From assembly GCA_015767395.1 (NCBI GenBank), contig JADWMI010000128.1:1-6859 (forward strand): a stretch of 6,859 nt of DNA, given 5' to 3'. A program made the translations under genes and the position numbers. The first letter of the stretch is position 1; every line of letters begins with the position of its first letter. Below the pieces are notes generated by a model that was given only the letters and a program-made list of their open reading frames with translations, was not told the DNA's origin and did not search any database. Source of the DNA: Bacteroidota bacterium (lineage in GTDB: Bacteria; Bacteroidota; Bacteroidia; Flavobacteriales; Flavobacteriaceae). Below, one piece after another: positions 1 through 6,859 of this stretch.

Positions 1-2423
1 CCACTTCCCATTCTTTTTACCTGGAAAGGCACGGTGTTTTTTATTACTTCATAATTTGGTTTAGAAATATAACCGCTCAACAAAGGCTTATCTGTATATT
101 TTATTGGATTGTTATAACTCATTGAATCGGGTTGAATAAATAATTTAGTAGTTCTAAACATCGCTAATCTCTCTTTTGAATATCCAAAATTAACAGGGTG
201 AGATCTATCCAATTTGGTCTCAAAAATGGCACCAGCAACAACTTGAGCTCCCTTAAAATCCCCTTTTTGTTCGAATGAAATATTTGTTGCTTCTACTTTT
301 GAGCTGTTAAATTTTAAATCAATAAACTTATTAGTAGAAAGCCATTTAACGGTATTTTCATAACCTATTAATACCCCTCCTAACTTCACCCAATCTTGTA
401 ATTTTTTTATTACAGAGTCATCAATCTTACCAGATACATTTGGAAGAATAATAGACGTGTATTTTGAAAGATCAATTCTGTTAAAATAGTTCAAATCTAG
501 TTTAGTGATATTCATTTGGTAACGTTGGTCAAATAAATGCCAAATTTCACCAGCATCATATGATGAAATTCCAGTACCAACAATTAAGGCTACTTTCGGC
601 TTTTCAATATTTTTAAATTGATTACTTCCCAAATCAATACCCCCAGTTAATCCGGTTTGAACACCTTCAATTTTTAAATTACATTTTTCAGCTACTTCCC
701 CTAAAAAACTAAAAAGTGCCTGCTCATTTAATTCTTGATTTTGAACTGAAATCATTATGGTACCATAATCATAATCAATATTATTCAATGAAAATTGTTT
801 CATTCCTACTTTTACCCTAATTCCCTTTTGAAGCATCATATTCAAGGCTTTTGGTGTATAATATTCATGCCATTCCATCAAATATGCATAGCTGCTTTTT
901 GTTTTTAAACTCCCTAATGGTAATTTTATATCTGTAACCAAAGCGCCTACATTATTGGTTGATTTTAAGGCTGAATAATCTAGATTAAAAGCCAACGGAA
1001 ATGTCCAAGCTGATATATCATAAAACAAACTATCTGTAAATGCTGTCCTTTTCTCAAAAATCGCATGAATTAATCTGTTGTTTTGTTGGTTGGTAGGAAC
1101 AATAAAGCTTGTTTCTTTATTGAATGAAACGCCATCTACCTTAAAATCCGATTTAGGTTTATGAATTTCAATTTCATGTCTTTTTAATATTTCTGCCAAA
1201 TGATACGTTTTAGCTTGGTCCTTTTCATCCCCAAAAACATAAGCTTTGACAGATTTATTTGCGGTTTCAGATTCAGCATTTTTATAGAAATCCTGCTGAT
1301 ATTGCAACAATTCAACACGCATTTCTTTTGCAGCCTCTAAAGTTGAAAGCATGGTTGTCAACTGATTTTTAATGGTAAAAGGAAAAGTTAAAACACCATT
1401 AATTGTCTCTTGGGCATGTCCTCTAGAACTTCCCTGTTCAAATAATATCCCTATCGCTCCATTTACATCAGGATAGGTTGATCCCTTTCCGTAATAATAA
1501 TCATCAAAACTTTCTTCCGTATAGTACAATGAACCTATTTTATCTAATGCTTTCGCATGGTAATTTCCAATTTTTCTTGTTAATTCCTGATTTTGTTTTG
1601 GGGTTAATGGATGCACTCTAGATTGTATTCCAGGCTGAAAAAAAAAGGTAGAATTACTGCCCATTTCGTGGTGATCTGTTAAAATATTTGGCATCCATTT
1701 TCTAAAGCTTGCAATACGTGCTTGAGATTCTGGTAATTGTACTGGTAACCAATCTCGATTCATATCAAACCAATAATGATTCGTTCTTCCTCCTGGCCAA
1801 ACTTCATGAAATTCACGATCATTTGAATCAGTATTATTGTGTTTACTTTTGTTTGTATTTGCCCAATAAGCAAAACGTTGTAATCCATCAGGGTTTAAAC
1901 TTGGATCCAATAAAATTATCGTATTTTTTAATAAGGCTTCTATTTCGTCTCCTTCAGCAGCGGCTAAATGATAGGCTAAAATTAAACCAGCATTGGCACC
2001 ACTAGGTTCATTTCCATGTATTGAAAGTCCTTGATAAACAACCAAAGGCATTCTAGATAAATCTAGATTTTCACTAATATTTGAATCTGTATTTTTCAAG
2101 TGATTCAAACGAATACTTTCTATATTTCTATGATTCTCTGGTGAAGTAATGGTTAATAACAACAATGGCCTTCCTTCAAATGTTTTACCTCTATCTTCAA
2201 TTGAAATTCTATCTGAAACATTGGCCAACAACTTCATATATTCAACCAATTTATCATGTGAACTATGCATCTCCCCTACTTCAAATCCTAAAACACTTTT
2301 AGGAGTTGGAATAGCCGCATTATAATTTACATTTTGCGATAAATAATAGGTTAAATCTAATGGGCTTTGGGCTTTTACAACAACTGATGTTAATATAAAC
2401 GCAAAAAGGAATACATTTTTCAT
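1..2423 (-). CDS. Secreted M14-family zinc carboxypeptidase with C-terminal amidotransferase-like domain (partial, C-terminus off left edge)
   Basis: Reading the minus strand from ATG at 2423-2421 gives 807 codons without a stop to the window edge. Residues 1-18 look like a Sec signal peptide: Lys3, a hydrophobic core at about 4-16, and VKA before Gln19 as the likely cleavage site, so the protein should be periplasmic or secreted. The M14 domain spans about 45-370. HGNE (His136, Glu139) supplies two zinc ligands, DHHEMG (250-254, His251 or His252) the third, and FEQGSS the likely catalytic Glu329. MNRDW (Arg223) and LDPSLNPDG (172-180) are also typical of this subgroup. A linker of mostly beta character (about 390-600) leads to a class I glutamine-amidotransferase-like fold at about 608-760, starting KPKVALIVGTG. 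The only cysteine seen is Cys581, outside that fold, so it probably has no amidotransferase activity. The known role of the family is removal of C-terminal residues from peptides; the substrate is unknown. Relatives are, from memory, slightly over 800 residues, so only a short tail should be missing. No Shine-Dalgarno sequence precedes the start, which is usual for Bacteroidota. It is divergent from the dehydrogenase gene. Confidence 0.9.
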   Translation of the reverse strand, partial: MKNVFLFAFILTSVVVKAQSPLDLTYYLSQNVNYNAAIPTPKSVLGFEVGEMHSSHDKLVEYMKLLANVSDRISIEDRGKTFEGRPLLLLTITSPENHRNIESIRLNHLKNTDSNISENLDLSRMPLVVYQGLSIHGNEPSGANAGLILAYHLAAAEGDEIEALLKNTIILLDPSLNPDGLQRFAYWANTNKSKHNNTDSNDREFHEVWPGGRTNHYWFDMNRDWLPVQLPESQARIASFRKWMPNILTDHHEMGSNSTFFFQPGIQSRVHPLTPKQNQELTRKIGNYHAKALDKIGSLYYTEESFDDYYYGKGSTYPDVNGAIGILFEQGSSRGHAQETINGVLTFPFTIKNQLTTMLSTLEAAKEMRVELLQYQQDFYKNAESETANKSVKAYVFGDEKDQAKTYHLAEILKRHEIEIHKPKSDFKVDGVSFNKETSFIVPTNQQNNRLIHAIFEKRTAFTDSLFYDISAWTFPLAFNLDYSALKSTNNVGALVTDIKLPLGSLKTKSSYAYLMEWHEYYTPKALNMMLQKGIRVKVGMKQFSLNNIDYDYGTIMISVQNQELNEQALFSFLGEVAEKCNLKIEGVQTGLTGGIDLGSNQFKNIEKPKVALIVGTGISSYDAGEIWHLFDQRYQMNITKLDLNYFNRIDLSKYTSIILPNVSGKIDDSVIKKLQDWVKLGGVLIGYENTVKWLSTNKFIDLKFNSSKVEATNISFEQKGDFKGAQVVAGAIFETKLDRSHPVNFGYSKERLAMFRTTKLFIQPDSMSYNNPIKYTDKPLLSGYISKPNYEVIKNTVPFQVKRMGS

Positions 2424-2439
2424 AAAGGGTGATTTCTAA

Positions 2440-2447
2440 CAAATATA
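2440..2447 (-). promoter_or_regulatory. Candidate -7 box for the carboxypeptidase gene
   Basis: The minus strand reads TATATTTG, an exact match to the Bacteroidota sigma-A -7 consensus TAnnTTTG, ending 16 bases before the ATG. Transcription would start close to the start codon, leaving a very short leader. The nearest upstream TTG (minus strand of 2463-2461) is only 13 bases away, closer than the normal -33 spacing. In sequence this A+T-rich the match could arise by chance. Confidence 0.35.
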
Positions 2448-2486
2448 TATAATTAATTTTCAAGTTATATGTAACCAATAATTTAG

Positions 2487-2494
2487 TATATTTC
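2487..2494 (+). promoter_or_regulatory. Candidate -7 box for the dehydrogenase-reductase operon
   Basis: TATATTTC matches the TAnnTTTG consensus at all but the last position and lies 22 bases before the GTG start, a reasonable distance for a short leader. No TTG is present at the expected -33 spacing upstream, so support is weak. Confidence 0.25.
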
Positions 2495-2516
2495 AGTTCA
2501 TCTAAAAATTTAATTT

Positions 2517-5426
2517 GTGAGCACTCAACTGCTTGAAAATCTTTCGATTTCTCTTTCCGGAACATTACATTTCGATAATTTGCACAAAAGTATTTACGCT
2601 ACAGATGCGTCTGTCTATAGAAAAACACCATTAGCAGTGGCATTTCCTAAAAATGTTGATGACATTAAAATATTGATTGACTTTGCAACTAAAAACAAAA
2701 CTACATTAATTCCAAGAACAGCAGGAACTTCTTTAGCTGGCCAATGTGTTGGAGATGGCATTATAGTTGATGTTTCTAAACATTTTACCAATATTTTAGC
2801 GTTTGACGAACACAATAAAACAATTACTATTCAACCTGGAATAATTAGAGATGAACTTAATTTATACCTAAAACCATACGGATTATTTTTTGGCCCAGAT
2901 ACTTCAACAAGCAACAGATGTATGATTGGAGGAATGGTTGGAAACAATTCATCTGGAACCACCTCCATTCAATTTGGCGTAACACGCGATAAAGTTATTC
3001 AACTAAAAACCATTTTAAGTGATGGAAATGAAACTGTTTTCAGCGAATTATCTCTTGAAGAATTCAATAAAAAAAGAACTGGTAATTCTTTAGAAAGCAA
3101 TATTTACAATACTATTTATAATGAATTGTCTAATGATTTAATTCAGAAAGAAATTAAAAAAGAGTTTCCAAAAGAAAGTATTCACAGAAGAAATACGGGT
3201 TATGCAGTTGACACCTTACTAAATACCAATATTTTTAGTGATACGAATGAAAAAATAAACGTTGCCAAATTACTCTGCGGAAGTGAAGGAACGCTTGCTT
3301 TTACTACTGAAATAACGCTAAAATTAGACAATATTCCGCCATCACAAAGCATATTGGTTGCGGTACATTTTAAAAGTATCCAAGAAAGTTTGGAAGCTGT
3401 TGTTGTGGCGATGAAACACAACTTATATATGTGTGAATTAATGGATAAAACCATTTTAGACTGTACTAAAAACAACAGAGAACAAACTAAAAATAGGTTT
3501 TTTGTTGAAGGAGATCCGGAGGCCATTTTAATGCTGGAAGTAAAATCAGATGCTGTTACTGAAACTCAAAAATTGGCAAATGATTTAATTAATGATTTAC
3601 AATCACATAAATACGGATATGCATTCCCAAAATTAATTGGATCTGATATAAACAAAGCCATTAATTTGCGAAAAGCAGGCTTGGGCTTGTTGGGTAATAT
3701 TATTGGCGACAGAAAAGCAGTTGCCTGCATTGAAGATACTGCTGTAGAAGTAACCGATTTACCAAATTACATCAAGGAATTTACACAAATGATGGCTAAG
3801 TTTGGTCAAGATGCTGTGTACTATGCCCATGCCGGTGCTGGTGAATTACACCTTCGCCCTATTTTGAACTTAAAACAGCAAGAAGATGTTGTATTGTTTA
3901 GAACCATAACAACAGCGGTTGCTAAACTGGTTAAAAAGTACAAAGGCTCATTTAGTGGTGAACATGGTGATGGAATCGTTCGTGCAGAATTCATTGAATT
4001 TATGATTGGCACAAAAAATTACCAGTTGTTAAAACGAATCAAAACGGCATTTGATCCAAACAATATTTTTAACCAAGGAAAAATTGTGGATGCATTTCCA
4101 ATGGATCAAAATCTTCGTTATGAAATTGACAGAATCGAACCTGAAATAGAAACCCTTCAAGATTTTTCTGAAAGTCAAGGGATTTTACGTGTTGCAGAAA
4201 AATGTAACGGATCAGGGGATTGCAGAAAACCTGTATCAGCTGGCGGAACGATGTGTCCAAGTTACAGAGCAACTAAAGACGAAAAAGATACTACCCGAGC
4301 GCGTGCAAATGCGTTACGTGAGTTTTTAACAAATTCCGACAAAGTAAATAAATTTGATTATGAGGAATTAAAAGAAGTCTTTGATTTATGCTTGAGTTGT
4401 AAAGCTTGCGCCAGTGAATGCCCTAGTAATGTTGATGTTGCAGCTTTAAAAACGGAGTTTCTACACCAATACTATAAAACAAATAAACCTGCTCTCAGAA
4501 CAAAATTATTCGCCAATAACGTAAAGTATAACAAGCTTGGAAGTATTGCTCCATTTATTACCAATATTGTTTTAAACAATTACTTCACGAAAAAAGTGTT
4601 AGGGATTGCAACCGAACGAAGTATTCCAAAACTGCATAAAACAACCTTACGAAATTGGTATAAAAGGAACGCTGAAATGCTTCAAAAAAATGAATTCAGA
4701 AACGGTAAAGTGTATTTGTTTTGTGATGAATTCACCAATTATTATGATGTTACTATTGGAATTGACGCTATTCAGCTTTTAACACAATTAGATTATAATG
4801 TTATCATCATCGACCATGAAGAAAGTGGCAGAAGTGCCATTTCAAAAGGTTTTTTAGACAATGCAAAGGTCGTCATTGATAAAAATATTGAAATTTTTAA
4901 AGATCTTATTTCTAAAGAAACACCACTTATTGGAATCGAACCTTCCGCTATTTTAGGGTTTAGAGATGATTATTTACGATTGGCAGATGATAAAATTTCA
5001 GCCAAAAATATTTCAAAAAACACCTTTACCTTTGAAGAATTTATAAAAAATGAATTTGAAAAAGGGAATATTAAAGGTTCCAGTTTTTCAGATGACTCAA
5101 AAGAAATTAAGATTCATGTACATTGCCATCAAAAATCATTGAGCACTTCTGAAGCTACATTTACGATGTTAAATATTCCAACCAATTATAAGCCGGTAAT
5201 AATGAATACAGGATGTTGTGGTATGGCAGGTTCTTTTGGTTATGAAAATGAACATTATGACCTTTCAATGCAAGTTGGAGAAGATACCTTGTTTCCGAAA
5301 ATTAGAAAAACTCCAGATAATATTATGATTTCAGCTGCAGGAACTAGTTGCAGACATCAAATTAAAGATGGAACCAAACGTATGAGTAAACATCCAATTA
5401 CAATTTTAAAAGAAGCATTAAAATAA
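2517..5426 (+). CDS. ydiJ: YdiJ-type FAD/[4Fe-4S] D-2-hydroxyacid dehydrogenase (probable D-2-hydroxyglutarate dehydrogenase)
   Basis: The 969-residue protein joins three modules found together in YdiJ. (a) A vanillyl-alcohol-oxidase-type FAD-binding domain (about 35-270) shows PRTAGTSLAGQ (66-76), FGPDTSTSNR (125-134), GGMVGNNSSG (138-147) and CGSEGTLAF (254-262). (b) An FAD-linked oxidase C-terminal domain (about 275-525) has HAGAGELHLRP (438-448) and GEHGDG (481-486), which bind the flavin and the 2-hydroxyacid. (c) A ferredoxin-like part has Cys563, Cys569 and Cys580-Pro, then CxxCxxCxxxCP at Cys625/628/631/635, enough for two [4Fe-4S] clusters. It is followed by a CCG-type domain with Cys870, Cys900-Cys901-Gly902 and Cys945. 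The enzyme should oxidise a D-2-hydroxyacid and pass electrons through FAD and the clusters to a respiratory acceptor. No membrane segment is visible, so it is cytoplasmic or peripheral. D-2-hydroxyglutarate is the favoured substrate by relation to YdiJ; D-lactate is the main alternative. The start is GTG: an in-frame TAA lies at 2511-2513 and the next Met is residue 136, inside the FAD domain. Length is close to that of E. coli YdiJ. It is the first gene of a two-gene operon. Confidence 0.9.
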   Translation: MSTQLLENLSISLSGTLHFDNLHKSIYATDASVYRKTPLAVAFPKNVDDIKILIDFATKNKTTLIPRTAGTSLAGQCVGDGIIVDVSKHFTNILAFDEHNKTITIQPGIIRDELNLYLKPYGLFFGPDTSTSNRCMIGGMVGNNSSGTTSIQFGVTRDKVIQLKTILSDGNETVFSELSLEEFNKKRTGNSLESNIYNTIYNELSNDLIQKEIKKEFPKESIHRRNTGYAVDTLLNTNIFSDTNEKINVAKLLCGSEGTLAFTTEITLKLDNIPPSQSILVAVHFKSIQESLEAVVVAMKHNLYMCELMDKTILDCTKNNREQTKNRFFVEGDPEAILMLEVKSDAVTETQKLANDLINDLQSHKYGYAFPKLIGSDINKAINLRKAGLGLLGNIIGDRKAVACIEDTAVEVTDLPNYIKEFTQMMAKFGQDAVYYAHAGAGELHLRPILNLKQQEDVVLFRTITTAVAKLVKKYKGSFSGEHGDGIVRAEFIEFMIGTKNYQLLKRIKTAFDPNNIFNQGKIVDAFPMDQNLRYEIDRIEPEIETLQDFSESQGILRVAEKCNGSGDCRKPVSAGGTMCPSYRATKDEKDTTRARANALREFLTNSDKVNKFDYEELKEVFDLCLSCKACASECPSNVDVAALKTEFLHQYYKTNKPALRTKLFANNVKYNKLGSIAPFITNIVLNNYFTKKVLGIATERSIPKLHKTTLRNWYKRNAEMLQKNEFRNGKVYLFCDEFTNYYDVTIGIDAIQLLTQLDYNVIIIDHEESGRSAISKGFLDNAKVVIDKNIEIFKDLISKETPLIGIEPSAILGFRDDYLRLADDKISAKNISKNTFTFEEFIKNEFEKGNIKGSSFSDDSKEIKIHVHCHQKSLSTSEATFTMLNIPTNYKPVIMNTGCCGMAGSFGYENEHYDLSMQVGEDTLFPKIRKTPDNIMISAAGTSCRHQIKDGTKRMSKHPITILKEALK

Positions 5427-5432
5427 TACAAT

Positions 5433-6428
5433 ATGAGTAAAAATAAATACAAAGCAGACGAATCGAGATACGAGAAAATGAAATACAGACGTACTGGGAA
5501 TAGCGGATTGTTATTACCTGAATTGTCACTAGGCTTATGGCATAATTTTGGTCGAAACGATGATTTCGACAATGCTAGGAATTTATTGAAATGTGCTTTT
5601 GACAATGGAATTACACATTTTGATTTAGCAAATAATTATGGACCACCTCCTGGTTCGGCAGAAAAAAATTTCGGGAAAATTCTAAAGAAAGATTTTAAAA
5701 GATACAGAGATGAGCTTATAATTTCTTCAAAAGCAGGTTACGATATGTGGCCTGGACCTTATGGTGATTTTGGTTCTAAAAAATATCTGGTTTCAAGTTT
5801 AGATCAAAGCTTGAAACGTATGGGATTGGATTATGTTGATATTTTTTATCACCACCGTCCAGACTATGACACCCCATTAGAGGAAACAATGGGAACCTTG
5901 GATTTAATGGTTCGTCAAGGAAAAGCATTGTATGTTGGTATTTCAAATTACCAGCCAGAGAGAGCCGCCCAAGCATTTAAAATTTTGAAGGATTTAGGTA
6001 CACCTTGTTTAATTCATCAACCGCGCTATAGCATGATGGATCGTTGGGTTGAAGATGGATTATTAGATTTAATTGAAAAAGAAGGTATCGGTTCAATTGC
6101 ATTTTCTCCTTTAGCACAAGGTATGCTAACCAATAAATACATAGATGGCTTACCCAAAGATTCTAGAGCCGTAAAAGACAGCCCTTTTTTAAATACAAAT
6201 CAGGTTTTAGAAAAGTTACCCAAGATTAAAGAACTCAATAACATAGCTTTAGAACGAGGACAAAGCCTAGCACAAATGGCGATTTCCTGGATTTTAAAAG
6301 ATGACAGAATTACTTCGGTATTAATTGGTGCCAGTAAAACGGAACAGATTTTAGACAGTTTAAAAGCGATTGATAATACTGTCTTTAGTGACGAAGAGAT
6401 AAAGAAAATTGAAGTTGCTTTGAAATAA
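5433..6428 (+). CDS. gpr: Aldo/keto reductase, YghZ/Gpr type (L-glyceraldehyde-3-phosphate reductase)
   Basis: This 331-residue aldo/keto reductase resembles E. coli YghZ along its whole length as I remember that sequence, including SLGLWHNFG (32-40), HFDLANNYGPPPGSAE (62-77), AGYDMWPGPYG (101-111), SLDQSLKRMGL (122-132) and SPLAQG (225-230). The catalytic tetrad of the fold is Asp64, Tyr69, Lys100 and His141. IGASKTEQ (298-305) should bind the 2'-phosphate of NADPH. The protein is a soluble cytoplasmic TIM barrel. The E. coli enzyme reduces L-glyceraldehyde 3-phosphate to glycerol 3-phosphate and also methylglyoxal; the same activity is inferred here, though some relatives pair with potassium channels or act on other aldehydes. 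The start at 5433 gives an N-terminal extension (ADESRYEKMKYR) like that of YghZ (NPERY followed by a similar strand); the internal Met16 would remove it. It is slightly shorter than YghZ, lacking part of the C-terminal tail. Six bases separate it from the dehydrogenase stop codon, so the two are very likely co-transcribed. A strong terminator follows. Confidence 0.92.
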   Translation: MSKNKYKADESRYEKMKYRRTGNSGLLLPELSLGLWHNFGRNDDFDNARNLLKCAFDNGITHFDLANNYGPPPGSAEKNFGKILKKDFKRYRDELIISSKAGYDMWPGPYGDFGSKKYLVSSLDQSLKRMGLDYVDIFYHHRPDYDTPLEETMGTLDLMVRQGKALYVGISNYQPERAAQAFKILKDLGTPCLIHQPRYSMMDRWVEDGLLDLIEKEGIGSIAFSPLAQGMLTNKYIDGLPKDSRAVKDSPFLNTNQVLEKLPKIKELNNIALERGQSLAQMAISWILKDDRITSVLIGASKTEQILDSLKAIDNTVFSDEEIKKIEVALK

Positions 6429-6459
6429 GCCTAAACGAAAACATAAACAAAGTCAAAAG

Positions 6460-6500
6460 AGCACTAAAATATTATATATTTCAGTGCTGTTTTTTATTTT
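6460..6500 (+). terminator. Rho-independent terminator of the dehydrogenase-reductase operon
   Basis: Two 13-base arms (6460-6472 and 6476-6488) pair with one A-C mismatch around a 3-base loop. The base of the stem is AGCACT/AGTGCT. It is followed by G, six T (6490-6495), A and four T (6497-6500). It begins 32 bases after the reductase stop codon. The T tract lies only on the plus-strand 3' side, so it mainly serves the plus-strand operon. On the minus strand the same hairpin is followed by a poor T run (CTTTTGACTTTG), so it may act only weakly for the convergent peptidase gene. Confidence 0.88.
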
Positions 6501-6859
6501 AAATAACTCAAATCTGTATTTGGCGGTAATTCTAAAGGTTTTTCATTTTGCTGAAATAAACGAGCGTTTAACTCCCCCCTTAACATTAATTTCTTACCTA
6601 TAACTTCTAACCAACTTCCCTCCCTTAAACCCAATACCGGAATTGAATTTAACGTATGGAATTCATTAATCCGTGTTTCTCGTGTTTCGCCCATATGTTT
6701 AGAAGTTGGATCAGGATCTAAATAATGTGGATTTAAATTAAAATTAACAAACCCTAACGAATTAAAACTAGGAGGATAAATAATTGGCATATCATTCGTG
6801 TTCTGAATGGTAAGTCCGGTAATATTACTTCCTGCACTTGTTCCAAAATAAGGCACGCC
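6494..6859 (-). CDS. pepE: Peptidase E (aspartyl dipeptidase, family S51), C-terminal part; N-terminus off right edge
   Basis: The frame is open from the right edge to the TAA at 6496-6494 and encodes the last 122 residues or so, about half of a family protein (E. coli PepE is 229 residues). The visible part opens GVPYFGTSAGSN. The GTG at 6856-6854 is an internal valine codon within this strand, not a start. The nucleophile is the Ser of GTSAGSN (codon 6838-6836), matching Ser120 of the Salmonella enzyme. The His of NPHY (6727-6725) lies 37 residues later and the Glu of LREGSW (6622-6620) 72 residues later, the same spacing as Ser120, His157 and Glu192, so the Ser-His-Glu triad appears intact. 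NTNDMPIIYPPSF and GETRETRINEF are also hallmarks. The enzyme is cytoplasmic and cleaves dipeptides with N-terminal aspartate. It converges on the reductase gene, and its stop codon falls inside the T tract of that operon's terminator. Family assignment is firm; whether the missing N-terminal half is intact cannot be judged. Confidence 0.93.
   Translation of the reverse strand, partial: GVPYFGTSAGSNITGLTIQNTNDMPIIYPPSFNSLGFVNFNLNPHYLDPDPTSKHMGETRETRINEFHTLNSIPVLGLREGSWLEVIGKKLMLRGELNARLFQQNEKPLELPPNTDLSYLK

Larger units (their letters stand above)
2424..2516. promoter_or_regulatory. Divergent intergenic promoter region
   Basis: This 93-bp A+T-rich gap separates two divergent genes and must hold the promoters for both unless they are transcribed from further away. 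Each strand carries one candidate Bacteroidota -7 box: an exact TAnnTTTG on the minus strand (2447-2440) and a 7-of-8 match, TATATTTC, on the plus strand (2487-2494). Neither has a TTG -33 element at the usual spacing of about 19 bases. I see no clear operator palindrome or riboswitch. Confidence 0.6.

Noticed and set aside
1638..1646. Run of nine A (nine T in the coding strand) in the peptidase gene, considered as a phase-variation or frameshift site
   Set aside because: The run encodes part of TFFFQPG, which I recognise as typical of this M14 subgroup, and the frame stays open on both sides, so it reads as normal coding sequence.
1709..2005. A 98-residue plus-strand reading frame
   Set aside because: It lies wholly within, and antisense to, the well-supported M14 peptidase gene (over the zinc-site region) and has no recognisable motif.
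2511..2518. TAATTTGT considered as a -7 promoter box for the dehydrogenase
   Set aside because: It is one base short of TAnnTTTG and overlaps the GTG start codon, leaving no room for a transcription start upstream of it.
2320..2565. An 81-residue minus-strand frame spanning the divergent promoter region
   Set aside because: It overlaps the starts of both divergent genes in a different frame from the peptidase, and its residues show no family signature.
6494..6856. A complete 120-residue protein starting at 6856 on the minus strand
   Set aside because: The apparent start is a GTG valine codon just before the catalytic GTSAGSN motif of peptidase E. The frame continues to the window edge, so this is a truncated view of a longer gene.

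Overview
The window looks like chromosomal housekeeping sequence from a member of the Bacteroidota, most likely the Flavobacteriaceae. This is inferred from strong A+T richness in both genes and gaps, starts without a Shine-Dalgarno sequence, a TAnnTTTG-type -7 box, and a large secreted M14 peptidase of a type common in that group. I see no mobile element, CRISPR array, tRNA/rRNA or phage gene.

Layout, left to right. (1) Positions 1-2423, minus strand: a secreted zinc carboxypeptidase-like protein (M14 fold followed by a class I glutamine-amidotransferase-like domain). Its frame is open across 807 codons and runs off the left edge, so the C-terminus is missing. (2) Positions 2424-2516: a 93-bp A+T-rich divergent promoter region. 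(3) Positions 2517-5426, plus strand: a 969-residue FAD/iron-sulfur dehydrogenase of the YdiJ type (D-2-hydroxyacid, probably D-2-hydroxyglutarate, dehydrogenase), starting at GTG. (4) Positions 5433-6428, plus strand: an aldo/keto reductase very similar to E. coli YghZ/Gpr (L-glyceraldehyde-3-phosphate reductase), only 6 bp downstream and so almost certainly co-transcribed. (5) Positions 6460-6500: a strong rho-independent terminator for that operon. (6) Positions 6494-6859, minus strand: the C-terminal part of peptidase E (aspartyl dipeptidase, family S51), convergent with the operon and cut by the right edge.

The two-gene plus-strand operon joins a respiratory 2-hydroxyacid oxidase to an NADPH-dependent aldehyde reductase. 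Together they could clear side products of central metabolism (D-2-hydroxyglutarate or D-lactate, and L-glyceraldehyde 3-phosphate or methylglyoxal), but this link is inference. The flanking genes are both peptidases, one exported and one cytoplasmic, and no functional link with the operon is evident. I found no convincing new system. The points most worth a second look are the operon pairing, the cysteine-free amidotransferase-like domain on the carboxypeptidase, and the altered first half of the CCG region in the dehydrogenase.
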